A DNA stretch of 64,000 nucleotides from Rubrivivax sp. GTDB lineage: Bacteria > Pseudomonadota > Gammaproteobacteria > Burkholderiales > Burkholderiaceae_C. Positions 8,580-17,110 of the stretch are shown piece by piece; within the stretch, counting starts at the first letter, position 1, and each line of letters starts with the position of its first letter. The notes under the pieces are model-generated. The model did not search any database. It was not told where the DNA came from and saw only the letters and a program-made list of their open reading frames with translations. A program made the position numbers and the translations under genes. The stretch covers positions 1 through 64,000 of the forward strand of contig JAIXSE010000013.1 in assembly GCA_027484825.1 (NCBI GenBank), written 5' to 3'.

Positions 8580-9917
8580 TCATTCCAGCAGCGCTTGCGC
8601 GAACTCGCGGGCGTCGAAGGTCTGAAGGTCTTCCAGCTTCTCTCCCACGCCGATGAAATACACCGGCACCGGACGTTCCCGCGCAATGGCGGCCAGCACA
8701 CCACCCTTGGCGGTGCCGTCCAGCTTGGTGACGATCAAGGCCGTCAGGCCCAGCGCTTCGTCGAAGGCCTTGACCTGGGTCAGCGCGTTCTGGCCGGTGT
8801 TGCCGTCCACCACCAGCAGAATTTCATGCGGAGCGCCCTCTTGCGCCTTGCCGATCACCCGCTTGATCTTCTTGAGCTCTTCCATCAGGTGCAACTGGGT
8901 CGGCAGGCGGCCGGCCGTGTCGGCGATCACCACATCGACGCCGCGGGAGCGACCTGCGACCACTGCGTCGAAGGTGACGGCGGACGGATCGCCGCCTTCC
9001 TGGCTGACGATCTGCACGCGGTTGCGGTCGGCCCAGACCGACAGCTGTTCACGGGCGGCGGCACGGAAGGTGTCGGCGGCGGCCAGCAGCACGTTGGCCT
9101 GCGCATCCGCCAGATGGCGGGTGAGCTTGCCGATGCTGGTGGTCTTGCCGGCGCCGTTCACGCCCACCACCATCATCACGGTGGGCGAGTGCTCACCGAT
9201 GACCAGTTGGCGCTGCAGCGGCTGAAGCAATTCAGCCAGGGCATCCACCAGCAGCAGACGCACGGCCGCCGGGTCGGTGGCCTTGGTCTCCTTGACGCGG
9301 CGCTTGAGGTCCTGGAGCAGGAATTCGGTGGCCTTGACGCCGGCATCGGCCATCAGAAGCGCGGCTTCCAGCTCTTCATAGAGCTCGTCGCTGATCTGCG
9401 TGCCGGTGAAGACCTGGGCGATGCTGGAGCCGGTCTTGCGCAAGCCTTGACGGAGCTTGTCCATCCAGCTCTTGCGGGGAGCGGGATCGGGGGCTGGCGC
9501 CGGGATGGGTGCAGGTGCCGGGGTGGGCGCAGGTGCGGGGGCAGGCGTTGCCCGGACAGCGGGAGCCGTAGGGGCGGGCTGTTGGGGTGTTGCGACAGCT
9601 GAGGGACTGGGCGACGGCGCAGGTGTCGGCGCGGGCGCAGCCGGAAGTGGCGCCGGTTCAGCTGCCGTTGTTGCGGGGCTTGGTGCGGGCGCCGGAGCGA
9701 CCACTGCCGCAGGTTCGGCGGCCGATGTGGCCGCAGGTGCCGGCGCAGCAGGCCTCGTTGGCAAGGTGGCCGCAGCGGCGCTGTCGCTCGCCGACGTCGG
9801 CACTACCGGCGCCGCTGGCGGCTCAACAGCAGGGACGGCGGCAGGCGCCGGAGCCGGTTCCGCAGCAGGAGTGGGATCGGAACCGAAGCCCAGTTTTTTC
9901 TTGATGAAGCTGAACAT
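8580..9917 (-). CDS. ftsY: Signal recognition particle receptor FtsY
   Basis: SRP receptor GTPase at the inner membrane. 445 residues: a short basic N-terminus (MFSFIKKKLGFG), about 135 residues of almost uncharged Pro/Ala-rich sequence, then the NG domain (WMDKLRQGLRKTGSSIAQ onward) with GVNGAGKTTSIGKL, DTAGRLPTQ and TKLDGTAKGG. The E. coli A domain is acidic; here the linker is Pro/Ala low-complexity. Start at 9917 chosen because the family begins MFSF(F/I)KK; an in-frame codon at 9941 is an alternative. Confidence 0.95.
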   Translation of the reverse strand: MFSFIKKKLGFGSDPTPAAEPAPAPAAVPAVEPPAAPVVPTSASDSAAAATLPTRPAAPAPAATSAAEPAAVVAPAPAPSPATTAAEPAPLPAAPAPTPAPSPSPSAVATPQQPAPTAPAVRATPAPAPAPTPAPAPIPAPAPDPAPRKSWMDKLRQGLRKTGSSIAQVFTGTQISDELYEELEAALLMADAGVKATEFLLQDLKRRVKETKATDPAAVRLLLVDALAELLQPLQRQLVIGEHSPTVMMVVGVNGAGKTTSIGKLTRHLADAQANVLLAAADTFRAAAREQLSVWADRNRVQIVSQEGGDPSAVTFDAVVAGRSRGVDVVIADTAGRLPTQLHLMEELKKIKRVIGKAQEGAPHEILLVVDGNTGQNALTQVKAFDEALGLTALIVTKLDGTAKGGVLAAIARERPVPVYFIGVGEKLEDLQTFDAREFAQALLE

Positions 9918-9961
9918 GAAGGGGACTGCTCGCCGTTTCAAACGCCTTTTTTCGGCGGGGC

Positions 9962-9991
9962 TTGCATTGTCGTAGAAAACCTTGCTATAGT
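9962..9991 (+). promoter_or_regulatory. tRNA-Met promoter
   Basis: TTGCAT (9962-9967), 18-bp spacer, TATAGT (9986-9991), then a GC-rich discriminator (CGCG) as is usual for stringently controlled stable-RNA promoters. It ends about 15 bp before the mature tRNA 5' end. Confidence 0.7.
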
Positions 9992-10005
9992 CGCGTTCTT
10001 CGCAA

Positions 10006-10082
<77 letters not shown>

Positions 10083-10087
10083 AATTC

Positions 10088-10133
10088 AAAGCCTCGTAAG
10101 TACCGCTTTCAAAGCGCGTGTTTACGAGGCTTT
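10088..10133 (+). terminator. Nested hairpin terminator after tRNA-Met
   Basis: Perfect 12-bp stem AAAGCCTCGTAA/TTACGAGGCTTT. Inside its loop a second perfect hairpin, CGCTTT-C-AAAGCG (10104-10116), is nested. The T-tail is short (TTTCGTCGTTTG). It begins six bases after the tRNA CCA. Confidence 0.65.
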
Positions 10134-10323
10134 CGTCGTTTGGGCATTCGGGAACACCACGAAGCACAGATCACGCGTCGGCATCCCCTACTGGTCTACC
10201 GATAACAGCGGACAACCTGCTGCACAGCTCGTCCAGTCACTTTCTCCGGGGCTCCTTGTCCATCTGGTCTTCGATCAGGACCCCGCTGGGCTCAGCGACG
10301 AGGCGGAAGCTCATCGCGAGGTT

Positions 10324-10352
10324 TTGCGATTTTCGTTTGTTTCGAATAAGAT
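10324..10352 (+). promoter_or_regulatory. Promoter of the HTH/PIN toxin-antitoxin pair
   Basis: TTGCGA (10324-10329), 17-bp spacer, TAAGAT (10347-10352), in a locally AT-rich stretch ahead of the antitoxin gene. A GGAG ribosome-binding site follows shortly before the ATG at 10389. Confidence 0.55.
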
Positions 10353-10388
10353 GCTGTACAAATTAGCAGCCAAGCGGAGCCGTTCATC

Positions 10389-10856
10389 ATGACCCAGTCC
10401 ACCACCTTTGAAGCATCCCTGCCGGTTGCGCGCGAGGTTGCTGTGGCCACGCAGGGTCAGCGCGCACTGGCTGCATTTCTATCGACACAGTTCGAGACTC
10501 AGCGCATCCAGATCTTTGACGAAAAGAACGAGGCACACGCTGTCGAGCTGCCCACCTCCGCTCTGCGTCTTCTGGTCGACATCTTGTCCGAGCTGGCCGA
10601 AGGCAACGCCGTCAGGGTGGTCCCCATCCACGCGGAACTGACCACCCAGGAAGCGGCCGACATGCTCAACGTATCGCGCCCCCACTTGGTCAAACTGCTT
10701 GAGTCGGGTGCGCTGCCGTTCCACAAGGCAGGCAAGCATCGTCGAGTACGCTTCTCAGACCTCATGGCCTACAAAGCGGCACAGGAAGGACGGAGCTTGG
10801 CTGCAATGGAGGCACTTGCCGCACAGGCCCAGGCCTTACAGATGGGCTATGAATGA
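10389..10856 (+). CDS. Helix-turn-helix (excisionase-like) antitoxin
   Basis: 155 residues. The C-terminal half (about 84-135) is a MerR/excisionase-type winged HTH: LTTQEAADMLNVSRPHLVKLL followed by a basic wing (HKAGKHRRVRFSDLMAYK). The N-terminal half is probably a dimerisation or toxin-binding region. Its stop overlaps the start of the PIN gene (ATGA), which is classic type II toxin-antitoxin organisation. It likely neutralises the toxin and represses the shared promoter; both roles are inferred. Confidence 0.8.
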   Translation: MTQSTTFEASLPVAREVAVATQGQRALAAFLSTQFETQRIQIFDEKNEAHAVELPTSALRLLVDILSELAEGNAVRVVPIHAELTTQEAADMLNVSRPHLVKLLESGALPFHKAGKHRRVRFSDLMAYKAAQEGRSLAAMEALAAQAQALQMGYE

Positions 10857-11428
10857 AGAGCTCGCCTTTCACGGCCGTCTTCGACGCTTGCGTTCTGTAT
10901 CCAGCCCCATTGCGTGACTTCTTGATGTGGTTGGCATTGTCGGGGCGGTTCCGCGCTCGATGGACCGACCTCATCCACGATGAGTGGGTGAGAAACCTGC
11001 TGAAGAACCGCCCCGAGCTAGATCCCGCCAGTCTGCGGCGTACCGTCGAATGCATGAACGCTGCCGTTCCCGACGCACTCGTCACAGGTCACGAGGCATT
11101 GATCGAAGGGCTGACCCTGCCAGATCCTGACGATCGACACGTCCTCGCCGCGGCAATCCGATGCGGAGCCAGTGTCATCGTCACCTTCAATGAGCGGGAC
11201 TTCCCAGAGGAACAATTGGCTCCCTTTGGGATCGAAATTCAGCACCCCGACGAGTTCATCGACAACCTCTTCGATCTAGACCAGGCCGCGGTGGTGGCCG
11301 CCGCGCAGAAGCAACGCCACACACTCAAAAATCCACCTATTGATGCCGACCGCTACCTGGAGATCCTGCAAAGGCAGGGTCTGATCCGTACGGTGAAGAA
11401 CCTCGCAGGTTTCCGAACAGTCCTCTGA
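10853..11428 (+). CDS. PIN-domain ribonuclease toxin
   Basis: 191 residues. PIN-type acidic residues are in place: D11 (AVFDACVLYP), E44 (IHDEW), D94 (DPDDRHVLAAA) and D116 (TFNERDFP). The fold and length fit the VapC-like branch with a C-terminal extension (roughly 125-191) that pairs with excisionase-type antitoxins. Metal-dependent RNA cleavage is the family activity; the target is unknown. Translationally coupled to the antitoxin by a 4-bp overlap. Confidence 0.8.
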   Translation: MKSSPFTAVFDACVLYPAPLRDFLMWLALSGRFRARWTDLIHDEWVRNLLKNRPELDPASLRRTVECMNAAVPDALVTGHEALIEGLTLPDPDDRHVLAAAIRCGASVIVTFNERDFPEEQLAPFGIEIQHPDEFIDNLFDLDQAAVVAAAQKQRHTLKNPPIDADRYLEILQRQGLIRTVKNLAGFRTVL

Positions 11429-11666
11429 GTTGACAGGCGCCGGCACAGGTCCGCGTCGATCCACCCATTGTCAGACCCCAGTCAATAAGGTCGATCAGAG
11501 CAAGGTCCCCGTCTGGCGAAACGACCTGACTGAACTCCGTATGACATTGGGGCTTATCAAGACCAAGGCGGTGACCGTTTTCGGCCCTGGCATGACCCAC
11601 TTTGATGGACCGTTGCTTTAGCGAGGTTGGGAAACCTCAAGCGCCGACTCTCCAAACGGACCCACG

Positions 11667-12257
11667 TCAATCGAACGACAGCTTCAGCCTCTGCGCGACG
11701 CCCTCAAAGGTCACCCCACGATCGGCAAACCGATCCGCCTCTCGCTGGACCAATCGGCGGGCCATTTCCACATCGCCGGTGTGATAGTGGAACAAGGCGG
11801 GAAAGCCCCACGGGATGTACTGGACCCACCCCGTCTTCCCGAATGACTTGAGCGAATCCACGCCATTCAATGGCTCGACAAATGACACCAGCACGCGGCT
11901 GGCCAGATGGGCGGCCATGGCGTCCAGGTCGGTGGTGTCGTCCACCCGGAACTGCGCGGGGAGTGTCGTGTCCAGCTGTTCCAGACGCACCATGAATTGG
12001 CAATCAAAGTACTTCGGGAAGACGGGCGGCGCTTTTCCGTCGATCACGCACAGCTCATCAAAAGCCACGCCGGCATTGATGTAGAACCCGCCTTCGCTTC
12101 CGTAATTCCATTGGGAGCTTTGGACGTTGAGGTAGTGCATCACCGCGCCCTGTCTGCGGGCAAAGTGAGTGGCATTCTTCTTGAAGCCCTGCGCTTTCAA
12201 GGCCGGCGCAAGCCCCCGCTTCACGACCTCATTGATGGCGTCACGCGCTTTGCTCAT
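11667..12257 (-). CDS. DUF4304-like protein
   Basis: 196 residues. The opening (ARDAINEVVKRGLAPALKAQGFKKNATHFARRQG...HYLNVQSSQWN) fits the DUF4304 family, whose function is unknown. No signal peptide or membrane segment. The start at 12257 has GGAG 7 nt upstream and is preferred to 12302. It stands alone between a toxin-antitoxin pair and a hydrolase remnant, consistent with accessory DNA. The 238 bp before it (11429-11666) hold no gene I can recognise. Confidence 0.65.
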   Translation of the reverse strand: MSKARDAINEVVKRGLAPALKAQGFKKNATHFARRQGAVMHYLNVQSSQWNYGSEGGFYINAGVAFDELCVIDGKAPPVFPKYFDCQFMVRLEQLDTTLPAQFRVDDTTDLDAMAAHLASRVLVSFVEPLNGVDSLKSFGKTGWVQYIPWGFPALFHYHTGDVEMARRLVQREADRFADRGVTFEGVAQRLKLSFD

Positions 12258-12338
12258 GTCGGCTCCATCTCCCTCTGAAATGCTGTTGAAGACCGCCAGC
12301 ATTCAAGCACGAACGCGACATGCGGTCATACGGTCGCC

Positions 12339-12525
12339 ATGACGCGTCCCGTGCTGCTCCCGGGAATGGATGGAACTGGTCAGGGCCGCATTGCCGGCGG
12401 GCGAGCCGTACATCCTGCTCGGCGAGTCATTCTCCGGTCCGATTGCCCTGGCCTTGGCTGCCGAGCGCCCGCACGGCAGCATCCGCCCCATCATCAACCA
12501 CACTGATGACCGCCATCAGAAGTGA
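12339..12525 (+). pseudogene. Remnant of an alpha/beta hydrolase gene
   Basis: A start codon opens MTRPVLLPGMDGTG, the usual N-terminus of an alpha/beta hydrolase. The frame then shifts: from 12370 another frame reads MELVRAALPAGEPYILLGES, followed by FSGPIALALAAERP, which includes the nucleophile elbow GESFSG. The block between these two motifs is missing and the C-terminal part is lost. A deletion plus frameshift has left about 60 codons. Confidence 0.7.
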
Positions 12526-12602
12526 TGAGTTCTCTTATCAGTCGGCGCCGCGCACCATGACGGCACTGGCACTTCGCCACTGCAACTGACAAGGAACTTC
12601 CG

Positions 12603-13121
12603 ATGAGCGACATCCTCTGGCCCGCTGGCTACGTCCCCGGCTTCACCGACAACTTCTGCTCCAACGAGGTCATCGTCACCGGCCTCACAGTCGAAGATGT
12701 CTGGCCGTTTCTGAACATTCCCAGCCGCTGGCCCACTTACTACGCCAACTCCGCCGACACCCGTTTCTACGATGGCAAAGGCCCTGAACTGGAAGACGAC
12801 GTGCGCTTTTATTTCTCCACCTTCGGCTTCCCGGTCGAAGCTCAAGTGGTGGAGCATGTCGCGCCGGTCAAAGGCCAGCCTGCTCGCGTCGCCTGGCATG
12901 GCTGGGCCGGCGAGGAAGGCACGGACGGACGTCTGGACGTGCACCACGCCTGGCTGCTGGAAGAGCTGTCCGGAGGCCGCCTGCGCATCCTGACGCAGGA
13001 AACCCAGGTGGGGCAACCGGCGCGTGAGCTGGCCAAGGCCCAACCCAATCCCATGATCAATGGCCATCAGGACTGGCTCAACGGCCTGGTCGATGCCGCC
13101 CGTCGCGCCAAGCAGTCATGA
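12603..13121 (+). CDS. SRPBCC-family (polyketide cyclase/dehydrase-like) protein
   Basis: 172 residues with the START/Bet v1-like pattern: VIVTGLTVEDVWPFLNIPSRWPTYYANS, later FPVEAQVVEHVAP...ARVAWHGWAG and a C-terminal helix ending DWLNGLVDAARR. The family binds small hydrophobic ligands; the substrate cannot be told from sequence. It overlaps the next gene by 4 bp (ATGA), so the two are probably one unit. Confidence 0.7.
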   Translation: MSDILWPAGYVPGFTDNFCSNEVIVTGLTVEDVWPFLNIPSRWPTYYANSADTRFYDGKGPELEDDVRFYFSTFGFPVEAQVVEHVAPVKGQPARVAWHGWAGEEGTDGRLDVHHAWLLEELSGGRLRILTQETQVGQPARELAKAQPNPMINGHQDWLNGLVDAARRAKQS

Positions 13122-13999
13122 GCAAGCCTATTGCTTTCCTCGGGCTGGGTGCCATGGGCAGCCGCATGGCCACGCGACTGCTGCAGGCAGGTCACCACGT
13201 CACAGTGTGGAATCGCAGCCCGGCGCCCATGCAGGCACTCGTCGCGGCCGGAGCCGAACCGGCTTCGACCCCTCGGCAGGCCGCGCAAGGCGCGGACTTC
13301 GTCATCGCCATGGTGCGTGACGACGAGGCCGCGCAGCAGGTCTGGTGCAACCCCGAGGCCGGCGCACTGGCGGGCATGGGGCCAGCAGCGGTGGCCATCG
13401 AGAGCTCCACCCTGTCGCTCGGCGCGGTCCGGCAACTGCATGAGGCCGCACAGGCGGCCGGGGTGCAGCTCCTGGATGCGCCCGTGTCAGGCTCCCGCCC
13501 GGCTGCGCAGGCCGGCCAACTGGTGTATCTCGTCGGTGGCGACGCAGAAGCGTTTGCCCGCGCCGAGCCGATTCTGCTGGCGATGGGGTCGGCAGCCCGG
13601 CATGTGGGCCCGGTCGGGCACGGCGCGCTCGCCAAGCTGGTCACCAACACGCTGCTGGGGGTGCACGTCGCAGCGCTGGCAGAACTGATCGGGCTGCTGC
13701 GTGGGCAAGGTGTGGCTGCGCAAGAGGTGCTGCAGGCGGTCGCCGCCACGCCGGTGTGGGCGCCGGTGGACCACTATCTCTCCGGCTCGATGCTGGGCGG
13801 CGACTTCACCCCGCAGTTCCCGGTGGCCCTCATCAGCAAAGACTTCGGTTATGCCATTGAGGCAGGCGGCAGCCCTGAGAACATGCCGATGGCCGTGGCG
13901 GCCAAGGACGTGTTTGAGCGGGCCGCGGCCGAAGCGCTGGGGGACCAGAACATGACGGCCGTGGTGCAGCTGTATCCGACCGCGACGCCCCGCGACTGA
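13118..13999 (+). CDS. NAD(P)-dependent 3-hydroxyisobutyrate dehydrogenase-family oxidoreductase
   Basis: 293 residues: Rossmann motif GLGAMGSRMATRLLQAGHHVTVWNRSP at the N-terminus, the substrate-binding LLDAPVSGSRPAAQAGQL motif, and HGALAKLVTNTLLG with the catalytic lysine of beta-hydroxyacid dehydrogenases. The best family guess is glyoxylate/succinic semialdehyde reductase-like; the exact substrate is unknown. Coupled to the SRPBCC gene; the LysR gene beyond is convergent. Confidence 0.82.
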   Translation: MSKPIAFLGLGAMGSRMATRLLQAGHHVTVWNRSPAPMQALVAAGAEPASTPRQAAQGADFVIAMVRDDEAAQQVWCNPEAGALAGMGPAAVAIESSTLSLGAVRQLHEAAQAAGVQLLDAPVSGSRPAAQAGQLVYLVGGDAEAFARAEPILLAMGSAARHVGPVGHGALAKLVTNTLLGVHVAALAELIGLLRGQGVAAQEVLQAVAATPVWAPVDHYLSGSMLGGDFTPQFPVALISKDFGYAIEAGGSPENMPMAVAAKDVFERAAAEALGDQNMTAVVQLYPTATPRD

Positions 14000-14024
14000 T
14001 AGGGCACGCGGCGCCGTCCTGGGG

Positions 14025-14945
14025 TCACTCAGACGTCTGCGCCGCTGTCTCCGGCGCGCAGGCCAGCACGAGTTGCTCCCGCAGCCAGCGCTGCCGCGGG
14101 TCTGCATGATTGCGGGCGTGCCAGGCCACCAGCTTGGTGAAGCCGGGAACCGCCAGGGGCGGTGCCTGCTCCACCAAGCCTTGAACGCCCGGCAGCAAGC
14201 GCTCGGGCACCAACGCCACCAGGTCGGTGCTGCGCACCATGTCCAGCAGCATGCCGAAGCTGGGCACGGACACACACACCCGCCGGTGCCGGCCCAGCGC
14301 CGCCAGCGCTTCATCCGTAGCCCCCACAAAGCCCCCGCCCTGCAAGGACACGATGCCGTGGTCGAGGGCGCAGAAGTCGTCCAGCGTCAGCGTCTCGGAC
14401 GCCGCGGCTGGATGGCCTTCGCGCAGCACGCACACATAGCGCTCGACGAACAGCGTCCGGCTGTGCAAATCCGGTGGGGCCATTTGCGGCGTGATCAGGG
14501 CCAGGTCCAGCTCGCCTCGCTCCATCTGCTCCAGCAATTCAGGCCCGTGCGCAGGCAAGACCGCAACCCGCACGCCGGGCGCTTGCTGACGCAACCTGCC
14601 AACGAAAGGCACGACCACGGCCCGTAGCGCATAGTCCGTGGCCGACACGGTCACCGTCATTTCCACCGTTGCCGGATCAAACACGGTGGGACGGACCACC
14701 GCCTCGATGTCAGCCAGGATGCGCTTGATGGGAGCACTGATCTCCAAGGCCCGGGCGGTCGGCGAAACGCCCCGCTGGGAGCGCACGAACAGCGGGTCGC
14801 CCAATGCGTCCCGCAAGCGGTTGAGGGTGGCGCTGACGGCAGGCTGCGTCACCGCCAGCCGCTCTGCCGCACGGGTGACGTTGCGCTCATCCATCAAAGC
14901 GTCGAAAGCCTTGAGGAGATTCAGATCGAGGTTACGCAGTTGCAT
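14025..14945 (-). CDS. LysR-family transcriptional regulator
   Basis: 306 residues. N-terminal winged HTH (LRNLDLNLLKAFDALMDERNVTRAAERLAVTQPAVSATLNRLR) and a LysR substrate-binding domain from about residue 90. The NodD/LinR-like opening NLDLNLLKAFDALM is common in this group. Its 3' end faces the SRPBCC/dehydrogenase pair, which may or may not be a target. Confidence 0.88.
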   Translation of the reverse strand: MQLRNLDLNLLKAFDALMDERNVTRAAERLAVTQPAVSATLNRLRDALGDPLFVRSQRGVSPTARALEISAPIKRILADIEAVVRPTVFDPATVEMTVTVSATDYALRAVVVPFVGRLRQQAPGVRVAVLPAHGPELLEQMERGELDLALITPQMAPPDLHSRTLFVERYVCVLREGHPAAASETLTLDDFCALDHGIVSLQGGGFVGATDEALAALGRHRRVCVSVPSFGMLLDMVRSTDLVALVPERLLPGVQGLVEQAPPLAVPGFTKLVAWHARNHADPRQRWLREQLVLACAPETAAQTSE

Positions 14946-15038
14946 GGCCGCCTGTTCCGCGCTGCGGGTCTTTCACAGTATCCATCGTGGACGACATTCT
15001 GAGGCTCGTCACTTGCCATCCGTTCCCCGTTCGGCCAC

Positions 15039-15983
15039 TCACTCCTCCCGCGCCCCACGCCTCGCACTCTGCGGTGGCACCCCGAGCCGCCGCACAAACA
15101 CCTCGCGCAAATGCCGCCGGTCCCGAAAGCCTGTCTCCCGTGCCACCACCTCCAGTGAATGACGGCTGCGCTCGATCATCAATCGCGCCGCCTCCACCCG
15201 CAGCCCTTCCACCGCCTTCGCGGGCGACACGCCCGTCTCCTGCGTGAACACGCGGCTGAACTGCCGCGGACTGAGCGTCGCCACTGCCGCCAGTTCCTCC
15301 ACATTCAGTGCGCTCGTCAGATGCGCTCGCGCGTATTCAAGGGCTGCCTGGATCCGGTCACTCTTGGGCGCGATCTGCAGCATCTCCGCATGCTGCGTCT
15401 GCCCGCCCGCACGCCGCTGCGGCATCACCAGCCGATGCGCGACGGTCCGCGCCAGTTCCTCGCCCAGGTCCTTCTCCACCATCGCCAGGCACAGGTCAAA
15501 CGCCGCCGACATGCCGGCCGACGTCCACACCGGCCCGTCCACCACATAGATGCGGTCCTCTTCCACCTGCGTGTCCGGAAACCGCTCGCGCAGGCTGGCC
15601 GCATGCGACCAGTGGGTGGTCGCGCGTCGCCCCTTCAACAGGCCGGCTTCCGCCAGGACAAAGCTGCCGGTGCACAGCCCCACGATGCGCCGCGCATGCC
15701 GCTCGGCCCGGCGCAGCAATGCCAGCGTGGCCGGCGCAGGCGTCGTTTGCAGCGGCAATGCCGAACTGCTCACCAGCCAGGAGTCCGCCTGGGTTGCAGC
15801 GCCCAGCGGCCGCGTGATCACCTCAACGCCCGAGGCCGACTTCATCGGCCCGCCCTCCGCGCTGTAGACCGCCAGGTCGTAGAAGCGCTCGCCCATCATG
15901 TAATTCGCAAACTCGAAGACCGATTGCGTACCCAGCGTCATGAACTGGAAGCGCGGGTGAAGCATGTAGCCGATGCGATGCAT
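15039..15983 (-). CDS. GlxA-family AraC-type transcriptional regulator
   Basis: 314 residues: an N-terminal DJ-1/PfpI-like domain with the nucleophile-elbow cysteine C104 (GLCTGSFVLAEAGLLKGRRATTHW), then a C-terminal AraC HTH pair (NVEELAAVATLSPRQFSRVFTQETG and RHSLEVVARETGFRDRRHLREVF). The start at 15983 fits the family; an ORF extension to 16148 is not protein-like. Divergent from the hydrolase/SDR pair across 224 bp, so it probably regulates them. Confidence 0.85.
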   Translation of the reverse strand: MHRIGYMLHPRFQFMTLGTQSVFEFANYMMGERFYDLAVYSAEGGPMKSASGVEVITRPLGAATQADSWLVSSSALPLQTTPAPATLALLRRAERHARRIVGLCTGSFVLAEAGLLKGRRATTHWSHAASLRERFPDTQVEEDRIYVVDGPVWTSAGMSAAFDLCLAMVEKDLGEELARTVAHRLVMPQRRAGGQTQHAEMLQIAPKSDRIQAALEYARAHLTSALNVEELAAVATLSPRQFSRVFTQETGVSPAKAVEGLRVEAARLMIERSRHSLEVVARETGFRDRRHLREVFVRRLGVPPQSARRGAREE

Positions 15984-16207
15984 GGGGGTGTCCGTGTCTG
16001 GGTTGGCGGGTCGATTCGGTACCGCGTCCGGCTGTAAACCGACATGGCATGAAACGTGACTATATACGTCCTTTACGCCATCCACCGCCAAGCGCACAGT
16101 TCGATCACTCCAGCACGACAGTCCCAGTGACTGAACGCCCAGGACCACGACGGATGTGCCGCGCTTCGCGGCCCTCCTCCTTCTTCATCGACTTTCGGGA
16201 GCTGCGC

Positions 16208-17065
16208 ATGAACACATCGACCTACACCCACGCCGAGAACCGCTTCGTTGAGATCCGGGGCCGCCGCATCGCCTATCGCAGCGTCGGCACCGGCAAGCCG
16301 CTGCTGCTGTGCCTGCGCTTCCGCGGCACCATGGACTCGTGGGACCCCGCCTTCATCGACGCCCTCGCCCGTCAGGGCCTGCAGGTGATCACCTTCGACT
16401 ATCCGGGTCTGGGTCTGTCCGAAGGCACGCCCAACTATTCGCCGGCCACGCTGGCCGACGACGCCCGTGACCTCATCGTGGCCCTGGGCCTGGAGAAGCC
16501 GGCCATTGGCGGCTGGTCGCTCGGCGGCCTGGCGGTGCAGGTGTTCATGGCGCGCTATGGCACCCTGGTGTCGCACGTCGTCCTGCTGGGGACTGTTCCT
16601 GCCGGCCCGAATGTGAAGGGCGCCGAACAGCGGTTCAACGACACCGCCCGCAAGGACCACAACGACCTCGACGACCAGGTGGTGCTGTTCTTCGAACCTC
16701 GCTCGGAAGCCAGCCGTGCCGCCGCGCGCCGCTCGCTGGACCGCATCAATGAACGCACCGAAGGTCGCAGCCCGGAGGTGCCCGTGGAATTCGCCCGCTC
16801 GGTGCTTGGAGAGACGCCCCGCTCCCCACTGTTCCCGGCCGACCCAGTCTTGCAAGCGCTGAAGAGCACGCCGCTGCCGGTGCTGCACGTGGGCGGCGAT
16901 CACGACATCGCCTTCCCGGTCGAGAACTGGTATGCGCTGAATGGTCAGTTGCCCACCGTCACGCTGGTGACCCTGCCCAGCACGGGCCACGCGCCGCATC
17001 ACCAATATCCGCGGCAGGCCGCTGGCTATGTCGCCAGCTTTGTCCTCGGCGAAGAGAACGCCTGA
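16208..17065 (+). CDS. Alpha/beta hydrolase
   Basis: 285 residues. Nucleophile S104 in GWSLGG, acid in the VGGDHDIAFP loop, histidine in STGHAPHHQYP; FDYPGLGLSEG is typical of the haloperoxidase/esterase group. The ATG at 16208 has GGGAG 6 nt upstream. Followed after 45 bp by an SDR gene on the same strand. Substrate unknown. Confidence 0.82.
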   Translation: MNTSTYTHAENRFVEIRGRRIAYRSVGTGKPLLLCLRFRGTMDSWDPAFIDALARQGLQVITFDYPGLGLSEGTPNYSPATLADDARDLIVALGLEKPAIGGWSLGGLAVQVFMARYGTLVSHVVLLGTVPAGPNVKGAEQRFNDTARKDHNDLDDQVVLFFEPRSEASRAAARRSLDRINERTEGRSPEVPVEFARSVLGETPRSPLFPADPVLQALKSTPLPVLHVGGDHDIAFPVENWYALNGQLPTVTLVTLPSTGHAPHHQYPRQAAGYVASFVLGEENA

Positions 17066-17110
17066 GCGCCCCGTCATCACCGCCCGCCCCCCACATCACG
17101 AAAGCTCCTC

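Noticed and set aside
10083-10400. Phage/island attachment site at the tRNA-Met 3' end
   Set aside because: No second copy of the tRNA 3' sequence and no integrase gene in the window.
11429-11666. Insertion-sequence fragment after the PIN toxin gene
   Set aside because: A minus-strand frame looks weakly protein-like, but no transposase motif or terminal repeat could be recognised.
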